A DNA stretch of 64,000 nt. Source: Prinia subflava (lineage: Eukaryota > Chordata > Aves > Passeriformes > Cisticolidae). Where the stretch lies: positions 1,488,001-1,552,000 of the forward strand of contig NW_026960610.1 in the NCBI RefSeq assembly GCF_021018805.1. Reading direction: 5' to 3'. This document shows, one piece after another, positions 45,968-56,834 of this stretch. The translations under genes were made by a program, and so were the position numbers. The first letter of the stretch is position 1; each line of letters opens with the position of its first letter. The notes below the pieces were generated by a model that worked only from the letters and a program-made list of their open reading frames with translations, did not search any database and was not told the origin of the DNA.

Positions 45968-48011
45968 GAACACTGCTGGAAGCGCTGCTGATTTTGGGGT
46001 CTGTGGTAAGTGTTACGGGGAATTTGCATAGGTGACCTATGTGGACAGTCCTTTATAAAATGTCCAAAGTCTCCACAGTGAAAGCAGCGGGTCTGGTCTT
46101 GGGAAGTCACTACTGCAAATGCACCAGAAACTCCTTCTGCAATACCCTTAGCAACTGCTTGGGCTACTGTGTTTTCAGTGGAGAGGTGACGTGTACAGCT
46201 TTCCACCATTTGTTCTATGGTAGGTTCTGTATCCAAGGGTAAGGCTCTCAGAATAGTTTTACATTGTTCATTAACATTGCTCATGGCAAGTTTGCATAAC
46301 AGTTCTTTTCCTGCCTCTATGCTCTCTATCTGTTTATCCAGAGCATCTTTAATTCTGTCTACAAATTTTATAAAGCTTTCATCTACTCCTTGTTTAATAT
46401 TAGAGAAGTGTAGGGTAGGGATAGAGTCATCTGGGGTAAGAAGTAAGGAAGTCTTAGCTGCAACAGCCAAATCTTGTATTGCTGCCTCAGACAAAGTTTT
46501 AGCTTGATCTGAGGGTTTCTGCAAATTGCCTTCTCCAGCCAGCTGTTCAACTGAAAAACTTTGCCTAGTAGGATCTTTAGCATATGTGTCTGATAATGTT
46601 TTTAATTGTTTTTTCCAATGCCTTTCCCATAGCATATATTCTGCCGGGGATAGGAGGCAGTGAGCAATATTCTTAACATCATGGGGTATTAAAACATGTG
46701 CCGAGAAGATAGCTTCTAGGAAATTTTTAAAAATATGTGAACTTCTGCCGTGTTCTTTGGCTACTTTTCGAAGTTCTATGAGCTCTTTGTTTGTATTAGG
46801 TTCCCACATAATTTTAGTGGAGGCACCACCTCTTTTTCCCTTTATATAAGTCACAGGGAAGGCAGAAATTTTCTGAGCCAACTCCCAGTCACCTGCGTGA
46901 GTGGCTTCCATTTTAATTAAAACCCATGGATCAATGTCATCTTCATCAGAACTGAGCTCAGTATCACTACTATCCTCAGATGAGGAGTGCTTTTTCTGGC
47001 GTTTTGGAGTGGCATTTTTCAGGGGTGTGGGGTGCTGTAGACAGGGCTGCAAGACCTGGCTACGGGAGGCGCAGCTGGGACAGGGTTGCGAGGCCTGTAA
47101 AAGCGTTATGCTACCATGGGGTGTCTCAGAAGTACCATGAGGGTTTAGTGGCTGCAGGGTTTGGGGATAAGGTAGCGACGGGTGGGTGGGATTGCATGGG
47201 GCCACGTTCGCTACAGAGGGAGTGGGGGGGGTGAGGTGTGGGGGTGCAGAGTCTATAGGAGCAGGCACAGTTGCATTCGAAAATACTGCGGGGAAAGGGT
47301 GATGGCCACACATGAGATAAGCAGGTCCTGCAGGCTTTGCAGGCACACAGGAAGGGTTTGGGATCAGCGCGAGGGAGGGGGAAGGTGGGGGCGGCGCGGA
47401 GAGGGGAGGTGGGGACAGCACGGAGTCCGTGTTCTCCGTCCCCGGGGGGGCGGCTGAAGGTGGAGGAGGGGGGCCGAGGGGTGGGGGTGGGGGCCTTGGG
47501 GAGAGGGCGTGGGGATGCCGGGGGCCGCGGTGGTCCCGGGGGCGCAGGGCGGGAGCGGGGCAGGAGCGGCGCATCCGCACCCTACCCCCCTGTGGCCGGC
47601 ATCTGGAGAGAGGGGGGGGAGATTAGCATCTGAAAGGACACAGTCTGGCGGGAGAGATAAGGATGGACTGCTCTCTCCGGGGGGACTGGGAGACTTCTTA
47701 ACATTTCCTTGTTCTACTACTTTGGTAATATTATGAAAAATGGGCAGAAATCGTGTAACAGAGAAATCTCCATTAAGTTGGGAAGTGTATATTTTTATCC
47801 CCACCGAGTCCCAAAAAGAATCTAAAGTGATAGATTGTGTATTAGTATCAGGAAACTGGGAAATGATCCATTTGATAAACTTTTTCAAGTTAGTTTTTAA
47901 GGTTTTACTTTTAGAGAAAGAAGGGTTGTTAAGAGACAGAATTTCTAAGATTTCTAAATATAAGTCTCTCTCGTTCTGGGATCGTTTAAATTTACTATTT
48001 TTTGATCCCAT
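45811..48011 (-). pseudogene. gag: Gag of P2, one frame change
   Basis: Matrix begins MGSKNSKFKR at 48011 (Gly-2 for myristoylation). This frame runs to 47364 through a proline-rich segment. The remaining Gag is open in the next frame from at least 47580 to 45811: proline-rich linker, acidic SSEDSSDTELSSDEDD, capsid with the KQGVDESFIKFVDRI homology region, and one zinc knuckle CFHCGDFGHFIKDC. The frame change lies in the C/G-rich 47364-47580 overlap, where an eight-base G run (about 47443-47450 on the plus strand) is a likely site of an indel or an assembly error. A minus-strand frame also extends upstream of the matrix start to 48176, but the MGSK start is better. Confidence 0.88.
45961..45967 (-). 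promoter_or_regulatory. gag-pro slippery heptamer GGGAAAC (P2)
   Basis: In the gag frame the minus strand reads TCG GGA AAC, so G GGA AAC is in the correct phase for a -1 shift into pro. The same heptamer is used by simian betaretroviruses. Confidence 0.85.
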
Positions 48012-48345
48012 AGTAATGTGGTCCTGTTCCCCTCCCAGCAGAAAAAAGAGAAAAAAAAATAAAAAGAAAAAGAGAAAGACCCTAGTAAAGAATTTTTTGC
48101 GCGCAAAAAAAGCTGTAATCAACTTACTCCTCAGCCGAATGTGGGTCAAAAAGCTGCTGGTAGGGTGGTCTGCCAACGTCTGACTCCTCAGAGCTGGACT
48201 GGGAGGGTCGTCAGATGCCTTCTGCAGAGAAATTCTTCTATAACGGAGAAGTTGCCTTCAGAAGGACTCTGAGCGAACCAAGGCAGTAACTCTTCGCGGT
48301 GAAGGCTGCTCTCCAGGGGTTTTTCACCCACGTTGGTTCGCCAGG
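48012..48345 (-). other. 5' leader and primer binding site of P2
   Basis: Two bases after the LTR end, the minus strand starts TGGCGAACCAACGTGGG at 48343, the expected place of the primer binding site. I cannot assign the tRNA with confidence. The remaining leader would hold the packaging signal. Confidence 0.6.
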
Positions 48346-48878
48346 TTTTGTTTTTCCCCGGTAGCTTCAGTCGGTGTCTCGGCTGCCTTTGTTGGTCCTG
48401 GTTAGGGGTGCACTTACGTACCCCCCTGTCCAAGCAACTCCGGCAAAGCTCCCGGGCACAGGCAACACTTAGCAAGCTTAGTTATAGTGATATTCAGCTC
48501 TTAGCAGTGATCAGCTCTTTTGCAGTGATTCTCAGCTCATAAGCTTGCTAAGGTGCCTTGGTAGACGCAGGGAGAGAGAGGAGAAGCGCCGTATGGAGTT
48601 CCACAGATGAATCTTTATTAGCTTCTTCCGTGAAGGGTTCCAGGGACAGCGGCTTCTGCTGAGCTGGGAGAAAGTGGGGTTTTTATAGGGTACAGAGGTT
48701 TTGAAAAGGTGTCCAATGGTATGGTTCGGGGTACAAAGTGACCTATTGTCTTACAGGGAGATAAGCGAGGGTCCAAGCGCGGGAGAAGGGTTATTTTGGC
48801 CTAGTCACCATGACTAGGCATTTCTGCCCTTAAGCAACTGACCGCCACGGAAGCCTACCAGGCCTCCCGGCTGCAACA
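48346..48878 (-). repeat. 5' LTR of P2 (533 bp)
   Basis: It matches the 3' LTR with one difference (48566). It carries the P2 promoter: TATAAAA at 48681-48687 and AATAAA at 48614-48619. Confidence 0.93.
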
Positions 48879-48884
48879 ATGCTC
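48879..48884 (+). repeat. Target site duplication of P2 (ATGCTC), right copy
   Basis: Matches 40296-40301. Confidence 0.93.
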
Positions 48885-49603
48885 TGCTCTTTCAGTGGGA
48901 TTCACATCTATCCAGTCCCCTGATAATCATAGAATGGGTTTTTAGAACCCATCAGCCTCATAAAACCATCACTACACCATCTGAAGTTATGGCACAGTTA
49001 ATAATAAAGGCTAGACCTAGCCTTTATTCCTTAGCCAGAGTGGACCTTGCTAATATATATTTACCCCTCAAAAAGGAGCACCTTAACTGGCTGTTACAAA
49101 CATCAGAACCGCTCCAATATGCACTGGATAGCTATCCCGGACAACTCTCAGTTCAGTATCCAAAACATAAACTATTTAATTCAGTCTTTAATTTGATCCC
49201 CAAACCTCTCAGGAGTCAAATTCCATTAGAGGGTCTGACCGCTTTCACAGACGGATCTGGGAGTTCCCACAAGTCAGTCATCACATGGAAAAACCCAACT
49301 ACTCAGCAATGGGAGTCAGACACTGAGATTGTCCAGGGATCTCCCCAGATTGCTGAATTGGCAGCAGTGGTCAGAGCTTTTTCTAAATTTGAAGAGCCAT
49401 TTAATTTGATCACAGATTCAGCCTATGTTGCTGGGGTAGGTCAGCGAGCAGAAAATTCCATACTAAAACATATCTCAAATCCCCAATTATATAAGCTACT
49501 CTCCCATTTAGTTTACCTTTTATCCCATCAAATGTATTTTATGCATACAAGATCCCATACCACCCTTCCTGGCTTCACAGCTGAAGGCAATAGACGTGAA
49601 GAT
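48885..49603 (+). pseudogene. pol: RT end and RNase H, part 2 of interrupted pol
   Basis: This continues the plus-strand pol broken at 40301. The first codons complete the FQWD block that precedes LIIIEWVF. A connection domain follows, then RNase H with FTDGSGSSHKS near 49240 and ELAAVVRAF, ITDSAYVAG. The frame is open from 48989 to about 49605, better preserved than part 1. It is cut at 49604 by a family D LTR piece, so integrase is lost. It is clearly of the P2 lineage. Confidence 0.88.
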
Positions 49604-50541
49604 CACAGTTACTTTAACATCTATTTGCTTCAGCACGAATGTCTTTGTTTATGTCTGCAATTTGAACACGCTATCTCCCCATACTTCTTTTATGAATTAG
49701 AGATATTTCTAGTGTATCACAGTTTATTACTATGGCCTTGCAAAAGAATTTCAGTCTAATACTAAGGCATCTCATTTTCTTCTTATTTGGGACTTGACTT
49801 TTTATTGACTTTGGTGTCTTTATGTTGTTTCTTTACATGTCTTTACTTTGTCTTTGTCTTTTACTTGAGAGAGGATTAATGTAACTGAAGCAGTTATGGT
49901 GATAGATTCAAGCCACGCTGGGGCTGTGTTAGGATCTCAGGGGCCTGTCTAGAACAGCGGTGGCCACTCTGGCTGTATGGCTGGTCTCCAGCCCCTGTTC
50001 TGTTTAGTTCTAGGCTCGGGACCACTCTCGGCACAGGCTGCAGAGCCGCCCCTGGTCTCGGCCACATGATCTTTCACGGGACTGGGACAGCCCCTCAGCA
50101 AGATGATTTGGTAGCAGCAGCCGGAGCTGTTTATGGTGGAGGATTCTTCGGAGGTCATGCTGAGGTGGGGGGGGGAGGAAGCGGCTAGGATCTCAGCAGC
50201 AGCACGTCCATGGCTGATGGCCTCCCCTTCCCCTGCCCAGCACCCGATGGGGCCAGACTCTGCCCCGCTGGGTTGGCCACATGGAGGAGGCCGGGCTGGC
50301 CTGTTACCTGTTCCCAGGCCGGAAGAAGTGAGCTTTGCCGGAGTTTGTTCCTTTTTAAAAAGTATGTTCACAGAGGCATGTTTAGTTTTCTAGTGATTTA
50401 CCAAGGTGTTAATATTCAGAACTAGTCACTGATTGGTTTTGTCAGGCATGGAGGAAACTGTTAGCAGCTTTTCTTAGAAAATCACTTTGTGGGTAGCTTC
50501 TTCCCTCCTCACTAAGTGTCAATCAATGCAAAACCAGCACA
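49604..50541 (-). repeat. LTR family D, truncated (938 bp)
   Basis: On the minus strand it starts TGTGCTGGTTTTGC at 50541. It matches 9898-10640 over its length, but the R-U5 end is missing on the left, where the pol remnant begins. Confidence 0.7.
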
Positions 50542-51674
50542 CCCACCGACCTAAAAAGACAGCTTGTTTAGTATACTCATGATGCATTTGCAAAATTTTA
50601 CTAATATCTGACAAAACTGAAATCAAAATCTGAACCTCACCTTGTCTCTTAAGTGTTTATTTTTACTAAGCTTTAAACTTAATGCCTGGCAAAAACAGGG
50701 ATCAGCCATAAGATATTATTTGATATTGCCTGTATACATTCTTTTGATTATTCGGAAGTTGTTTATGTTGGAGAACTTTTTCAGTAGATATTAATAGAGA
50801 TTTGTTTTTAGGATATGTTAGGGAAACCCTCCCAACCAAGGTCTTGGCTCTGGACAAGCCATGGCTCTGGCTGGCAGGGAAGTATGCCATCAAACCCAGG
50901 TGTTTCTGTCCTAAAAATGAAATCAAGCTACTTTGACTTGTAAATTTGGTCTTATAAAAGCTGGAGCCTTTTTCAAGGTAAACTTGAAGGACTTTCAGGG
51001 AAAGGCTTTCCAAGTCCTTGCTAGGAAAAGAGGCTCCCCACCTATGGCAGACCCTCAGGGATGGTAAGCATTTAGGCAGTTGTAAGTATTTTTGTTCAGT
51101 GGTGCTTTTTGTTTTGTTGGATGAGTTGTTTTACTGTTCATAATAAGAAAAGTGCATGTTATGTTAAACACCCTTCTGAATTTAATAGGTTAAATTATGG
51201 TCATGTTATAGTTGTTAAGGCTGAAAACAGAGATGGGTACTGATAACCTGTTCAGCTACCACAGCAAACAGAGCTTATTTGCCTTGATGTAAACACATCT
51301 CAATAGTACTGTACAGCAGAATGGGAATCAACGACTGGAAAAATTATCAGCCTGGTTACTCAGTGCTGCATTTTCTGTTTCTGTATCTAAAAGCAGAGAT
51401 GTAAATGTAAAAAATCAAATTCAGATTTCTTACAAATATGCATTTTGATTGACTTGTGCTCACCAGGTCAAGGCTTGCATGGGCATTGAAGCCCTTTAAT
51501 GAGTCTGTCTGACCCATCATTCACTGATGTTTACAATAATTTTGTTGATATTACAGTGATCCTTTAAAAAACTATTGTACTACAGCCTGACAGGCAACAT
51601 TCATCCTGGGTGTAAGCTTAAGTCTTCTTAAAGGACTGTCCAAAGATACCATAATTCACTGAATTTTTATCAGT
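50542..51674. other. No gene seen
   Basis: No frame here resembles a protein I know, and no repeat stands out. It may be unique host sequence. Confidence 0.45.
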
Positions 51675-51679
51675 GAGGG

Positions 51680-53258
51680 TGTGGTGGTTTAGCAGGAAGT
51701 GATTCTTCTGAGGAAGTTATAGTAAAACCAATCAATGACTAGGCATGAAAATTGACAGCTAATATAGCCATTAGAAAGATGACACACCTCTGCAAACACA
51801 CAGGTTTAAAAATTGGAGAAATGGCAGGAAGAGTCCTTTATCCTTCCAGCCTCGGAAGAGGTAAGAAGGGGGGCCCGGCTTCCTCCTTGTGGGAGGCCGC
51901 AGCTGCTAATATCCAGCTGACTCTAAGGCCTGCCCCCCCTGCTGGCCGGGTCTAGATAGATGTCCCCCTGGGCCCCAGCAGCTACTGGCAAGGAAAGGGG
52001 AGGCAGCAGCTACTAACATCTAGCCATCTAGCCAACTTTAAGGCCTATCCGGACACTGGCTGGGCCAAGGGAGATGTCCCCCAGGCCCCCTGGGAGCAGC
52101 TCTGAGCCCAGGCTGGGCTGGGCCCACCCCATGGGACCGAGGGGTGGGGGAGAAAAAGCCCAGCCACATGAGAAATCCTGGCCGTCATTCCTTAGCCCGC
52201 GTCCCCCCCATCCCCACAGCTTTGAAATCCAACAGCCATGCAGCCAAAGAAGCCGTCGTCCAGCAGAGATTACATGACCATCTGCAGGCCCAGGAGAGAT
52301 GTTAACTCTTTCCTTGGCAGATGAAACTTCCAAAACACTAATTCTCCTTTTGAGTAAGAAGAAAAGGACAGAGTGAAACATAGAAAAATACAGCATAGGA
52401 CTAAAGGCAGTAAAGAGAAAGAGAGAGTAAAAATCCTAATTGAGAGGAGATAGAGAAGATGCCTTTGTTTTGAAGCTGAAAGTCTTTTATGAACCATAGT
52501 AATGAACTGTAATATATTAGAATATCCCTTTAAAGTGTAGAAAATATAGATTGGAGAAATGATTGTTCAGATTTTTAGATCAAAGCAAAGGTATATGTAA
52601 TGGACTAAGTGAATATTGATCTTATGAGAAGCGGTGATCCTATGAGAAGTTTGAACAGAGAGAGATAAGATATATATGAAGCCCTCTGCACCAGAGATCT
52701 CTGTTCCATGAGATGAAGAAAATCCTTTGCTTTTAGAGCTGTTAATCTTTAAAATGACACCTTAGTTGTGTCCATGACCCATATGCAGCTGATGGGAAAG
52801 CTGCTAATGAGAAAGACTTCACAAAAGCAGGTTCCCAGACAGATGTTTTTTGTGAGAATTAAAACCCACAAGAGAACTGTTCTGTGTTGTCAGTAGGGAA
52901 ATTCCATGGCAGACTAAAAGAGACTTCTCTCTCCAAATGAACTGATAAAAGACTATTTTATAGGTGGCAAACTGACTAAGAGTTGCAGGTTTTGTCTCTT
53001 TATGTTGTTAGAAGAAAAGTGAACAGTTTGTGGGGAGGGAGAAGTATTTTGAAGGTTTCATTTTGATTCTCATTTTCTTCTTTTAGTGTGTGTTAATAAA
53101 CCTATCTTTAGACCTTTTAAGTTTGAGCCTGCTTTGTTTTTTCTCCTAATCCTATCTCACAGCAAGAAAAAAAGAGTAGATGATTTCAACAAACACTCAA
53201 ACCACTACAAATAGTGCATTGGCTGGGAAACGAAATTTGGGAATGTGAAACCATTACA
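51680..53258 (+). mobile_element. Solo LTR (family D, 1579 bp), GAGGG duplication
   Basis: It starts TGTGGTGGTTTAGC and ends GTGAAACCATTACA. GAGGG flanks it at 51675-51679 and 53259-53263. AATAAA lies at 53095-53100. A GC-rich U3 (51840-52260) is shared with 9255-10640. A five-base duplication and unusual length suggest a class III-type or related element. Confidence 0.88.
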
Positions 53259-53263
53259 GAGGG

Positions 53264-54338
53264 TGACTAACAAATTTTTATTCTGAAGTCACATCTATTA
53301 ATCTCAGTAGCCCAAACTATTTACAAAGTTGTAGGCTGCTATCACCAACTCATCTGGGCCAGACTATGCAGCTGAACATGCATGAAACAGCTGCCTCGAC
53401 ACTTACCTGTGAGAAGTGTCTCCTTGCCTGCAACAATAAAACTGAACTGATTTTTTAAGGTTATTGCCTTAATTGTCAAAGAACTAAAACATTAGTGGGG
53501 TTCTGATCTGTGAACTATTTTCTGTTTGATTGCAACAGATAGCATTAGCTATTTCTTCTCTTTGGTAGACTAACTGTCCATCCACAATATGCAGATTTCT
53601 CATCCCACCACCACAAGTGGGAAACAAGTGATTCCATGGGATCAGGAGTGAGTCTCTGCCTCAGCAAGTTCAGACCAGCAAGATACTTAAGAAAAACTGT
53701 CAGTACAAATGTCAGAAATATTGACTGGCAAAGTTTACAGTGGACAGCTCCTCAAGCTCAGTTAGAGGTTCACTGAGAACTATTAAGCTACAGTAACTCT
53801 GGTTATGCTTGAACACATACCAATGGTCTGCATATATCAGATGCACAGTCAAAGAGCATCTATTAAGTGCATCTGCAAAAGTTGATTAAGAAAGAAAATT
53901 GTCACTGAATTTTAATTCATGCTAGTATCTGCCCTAATGTTTTTTAACATATAACTCCCTCCTTTTGTAAGAACTACAAAATTTAGTGGAAAAAACAGGG
54001 CATCAAAGAATTAAACAGTGAAAAATGGTGCCTCACCACTGTAGATCTGTTCTTTTACCAGAACTGAATTCAGTCCAGCTCAGTTTATGTACCACAGATG
54101 AGTGCTAGAGACAATTGAACAATATCACAATGCATGCTTAAAAGAAACCTGACTTTACTAAGCCCGTATTTATGGAATCGTTCATATAAAAATGGAATAG
54201 CATGGGAACATCTAGTACTTTCTTGCATGAGATGCTAGAAAGAACTCAGGAAAATATAATTACAGTATTAGCTAAAATGAAGAATATAGAAGCTGGGTAG
54301 TTGTAAAAGTAAAGTCCTTTACTGCATGGCTAAATCAG
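53264..54338. other. No gene seen
   Basis: A/T-rich sequence of mixed composition. No open frame or repeat that I recognise; a candidate for unique host DNA. Confidence 0.45.
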
Positions 54339-54749
54339 TGTGGCAGTGTATTAAGTTAATCGTTTATGCTTTGTATATTTCTGTACTCGTTTAGTTCTCT
54401 GTACCCTTCCCCCTGATGGTTCCTTTGTTTAACTCACATGACTCCTGTCTGCACCTGCACCTGTTATGTGGCACACGGTTAGCTGTCTGTTATTCCTTTC
54501 CGCCTTGGTGAAATCCCTCCCACCCTCTCCTGATTAGTTCAAGTTATTTTCTCCCACCCCCGGGTCCCCTAGTAACTTGCCCTGGTTGGCCAGCAGTGAC
54601 TGACCACTCCCTTTGCCCTCCCCTGACTCGCCCCTCACAAAAACCCACTGTACCCTCCTCCCCCCGAACAGTCCCGGGCTGAGGAGGTGTTTCTAATAAA
54701 CCCTCTGTTCATCTGGAATTTGTTTCCTCCTTTCGTTCCACTGCCTGTC
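54339..54749 (+). repeat. LTR, plus strand, cut by P1
   Basis: It starts TGTGGCAGTGTATTAAG, has a C-rich U3, and an AATAAA near 54694 followed by U5-like CCCTCTGTTCATCTGG. Its end is cut by the P1 insertion, so P1 appears to lie antisense inside this older LTR. The other half would be beyond the window. Confidence 0.6.
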
Positions 54750-55528
54750 TCTCCGGGTTGATGTTCCCCGAGATTCCCCTCGGGGCGGCCGTTCCCCGAG
54801 GTGGTGAAATCTTCCCCCTGGGTTGCTGTTCCCTGGGTATTTCCCTGGGGTTGCTGTTCCCCAAGATAATAAGGTTTTCTGTCTTCTCTTTGCCCTGAGC
54901 GTTTCACAGCGAAGGCAGAGACGACACTGTGAGTCCAGCAGCTCAGGTTATCAAGGTTGTTTATTTCATATTATCTAACAGTTCTTGTTCGGCTTTGCAA
55001 GGTGTCCCCAGCAAAGCAAGACACGCCGTTGGACTGGCGCTGGGCTGCCGCTGGACTGGGGCGGATCAGAGAGCCCCGTACCTTATGTACCGTACCCCCG
55101 ACCCAACCACAGTCCAAGACGTATTTATTGTTTAAAGAACATTACCAATACTAACTTGCTACGCTAACATGTCAGTTTTATTCTAAACCAATCTCTAAAG
55201 TCCAAATCAGCAAAAGATGGGGGATGAGAACAAGAACAAGGAAACTAGGGGCCACTCCCCAATTCCTCCATCTTGTCCTCTCAGCCCCGTATACTATGAA
55301 TCCTAATCTCTATATTTATACTCTATGACAAACTACTATCTACTTCTAAATTCTTAGGATCTGTGATTCTTCCTTCATGTGAGCATTCACTTCCATGGAT
55401 AGAAGCCAGAATCAGAGTCCTTCTGGGCTCTGTGGGAGGCTGGCTGACCCCCTTGTACAGATCCCAGACCCCCCTGTACAGCCCCCTGACTCTCCAGGGC
55501 TGTCAGAGGGATCCCCTGGACTCCAACA
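54750..55528 (-). repeat. 3' LTR of P1 (779 bp)
   Basis: On the minus strand it follows a purine tract (AGGAGGGGGAGA), starts TGTTGGAGTCC and ends CCCGGAGA. AATAAA lies at 54960-54965. U5 holds about four imperfect units of GGGTTGCTGTTCCC type (54754-54875). A TATA-like ACATAAGG lies near 55085. Confidence 0.93.
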
Positions 55529-56721
55529 TCTCCCCCTCCTGTTTGCACCAAAAACACCCCTCTGGCAGCTCCATCCATGGCGCGCCGCATGCATTGAAGC
55601 AAACACGGCACGAACACCAGAAGAATCACAAGTCCCAACAAAAAATATATCAAAACCTTTAAAAGTTCTCTCCACCACGCTGAAAGATTGAACCAATTGA
55701 ACATCCCATCCAACCATGATCTGGTGACTTCTCCAAGTCTGTTGACACTGTCCCGCAATCGCTTTATGTTTTCTTGAATGGATCTAGAATGGTCCGACAA
55801 ATTCATACAACACATTCCTTCAAATTCCTCACACCCATGTCCATGTGCCAGCAATAAGTAATCAACGGCTGCTCTGTTTTGAAGAGTTGCTCGTCTCACA
55901 CCGTCAACATCAGTCAACATGTCAGTCAGTGCAAGAGAGACAGATTTGGCGTTTTTACTCAACCAACAACCCATATGATCCAATTGCTTTAGGGCTGATA
56001 CTATTGCCGCATGCGGATAGAATATAGTCATTAAAACCCTTTGGGTTTTGCCCCAAGTGTAAACACTGTCAGTGCAATTGGGATCATACTGTTTGATGTC
56101 TCTTTTCCCTCTATATTTTCGTTCTCTCATCCATGTCATGTTAGGTGTTAACAATGAGAGTCTTCCAATACTACATGGACCACCTATCGCCTGTGCAGGG
56201 ATCGCGGGCCAAACCCTGTCCCCGCAGATTAAAAAGATCCCTTTTGGCAATTGCGCTGGACCATCATGGTTGAATGGTTTGTTCTGCACCTTGGTGTAAT
56301 CACACCAAGAGGATGCATTCTTATAAAATTCTTGATCTGGTGTGACATTTACTACTTTGTTGCTTGTCACCCCAGAAGAACCAAATTCCACACAGAATCC
56401 CATTCTAAGTGAACCAAAAATTTCCAATTCCTGAGGTTCAGAAAGAGCCTTGGGCAGAGATTCCACCCACGCGTCCCATTCACCCTCTGTTGGGATCGGC
56501 CATTCACTCACTGGCAAACCCACTAAACATGTTGAAAAGGGTTTTCCTGGCTTTGAGTGAGTCAAGCAGATGGTGTCCAACCCTGCCGCTTTGGCTAGAG
56601 TTTCCCAGATATTTCCTTTTAGTTGAATCATTGGCAAATCTGCCACATTGCCTAAGGCAATTGGTGAAAGGATGAGGCACAGGAGTAATATCTGATCAAC
56701 CTCCATATTTAGAGACCTCAT
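55387..56721 (-). CDS. env: Envelope glycoprotein of P1 (444 aa, intact)
   Basis: The frame is complete. Residues about 7-25 form a signal peptide. The surface subunit holds an LPKGIFLICGDRVWPAIP block and several N-glycosylation sites. A basic RGKR near residue 213 would be cleaved. The transmembrane subunit has LQNRAAVDYLLL, CX6CC (CEEFEGMCC) and a hydrophobic span near residues 355-380. The purine tract and the first 140 bp of U3 are translated as its C-terminal tail, which is longer than in P2. An upstream in-frame Met five codons earlier than MEVD gives the start chosen. The protein is related to, but clearly different from, P2 Env and the 14.7-16.0 kb remnant. Confidence 0.92.
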   Translation of the reverse strand: MRSLNMEVDQILLLCLILSPIALGNVADLPMIQLKGNIWETLAKAAGLDTICLTHSKPGKPFSTCLVGLPVSEWPIPTEGEWDAWVESLPKALSEPQELEIFGSLRMGFCVEFGSSGVTSNKVVNVTPDQEFYKNASSWCDYTKVQNKPFNHDGPAQLPKGIFLICGDRVWPAIPAQAIGGPCSIGRLSLLTPNMTWMRERKYRGKRDIKQYDPNCTDSVYTWGKTQRVLMTIFYPHAAIVSALKQLDHMGCWLSKNAKSVSLALTDMLTDVDGVRRATLQNRAAVDYLLLAHGHGCEEFEGMCCMNLSDHSRSIQENIKRLRDSVNRLGEVTRSWLDGMFNWFNLSAWWRELLKVLIYFLLGLVILLVFVPCLLQCMRRAMDGAARGVFLVQTGGGDVGVQGIPLTALESQGAVQGGLGSVQGGQPASHRAQKDSDSGFYPWK

Positions 56722-56834
56722 TCCTCCTGGGAATTTCTGAACTCAAACAACACCCAAGTCACAGAGAAAAAAACCCCAAGTCCCAAAGTCTTTTGCACGC
56801 AAGACGAGGAGATGTTCACGGCTTTGGCACTGGC

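Larger units (their letters stand above)
40302..48878 (-). mobile_element. Young full-length provirus P2 (8577 bp)
   Basis: LTR, leader, gag, dUTPase-protease, pol, env and LTR are in order on the minus strand. The two 533-bp LTRs differ at one base that I can find (40522 versus 48566), and a perfect six-base duplication flanks the whole. It lies antisense inside the pol gene of an older relative. Defects are few: one frame change in gag and one stop in pol. The layout is betaretroviral up to pol, with an alpha/gamma-type env. Confidence 0.95.

Noticed and set aside
46901..47736. Plus-strand Gly/Arg-rich frames
   Set aside because: Antisense shadow of the proline-rich Gag linker of P2.
48012..48176. 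N-terminal extension of P2 Gag upstream of MGSK
   Set aside because: A Phe/Leu-rich segment from a T-rich leader; it would remove the myristoylation start.
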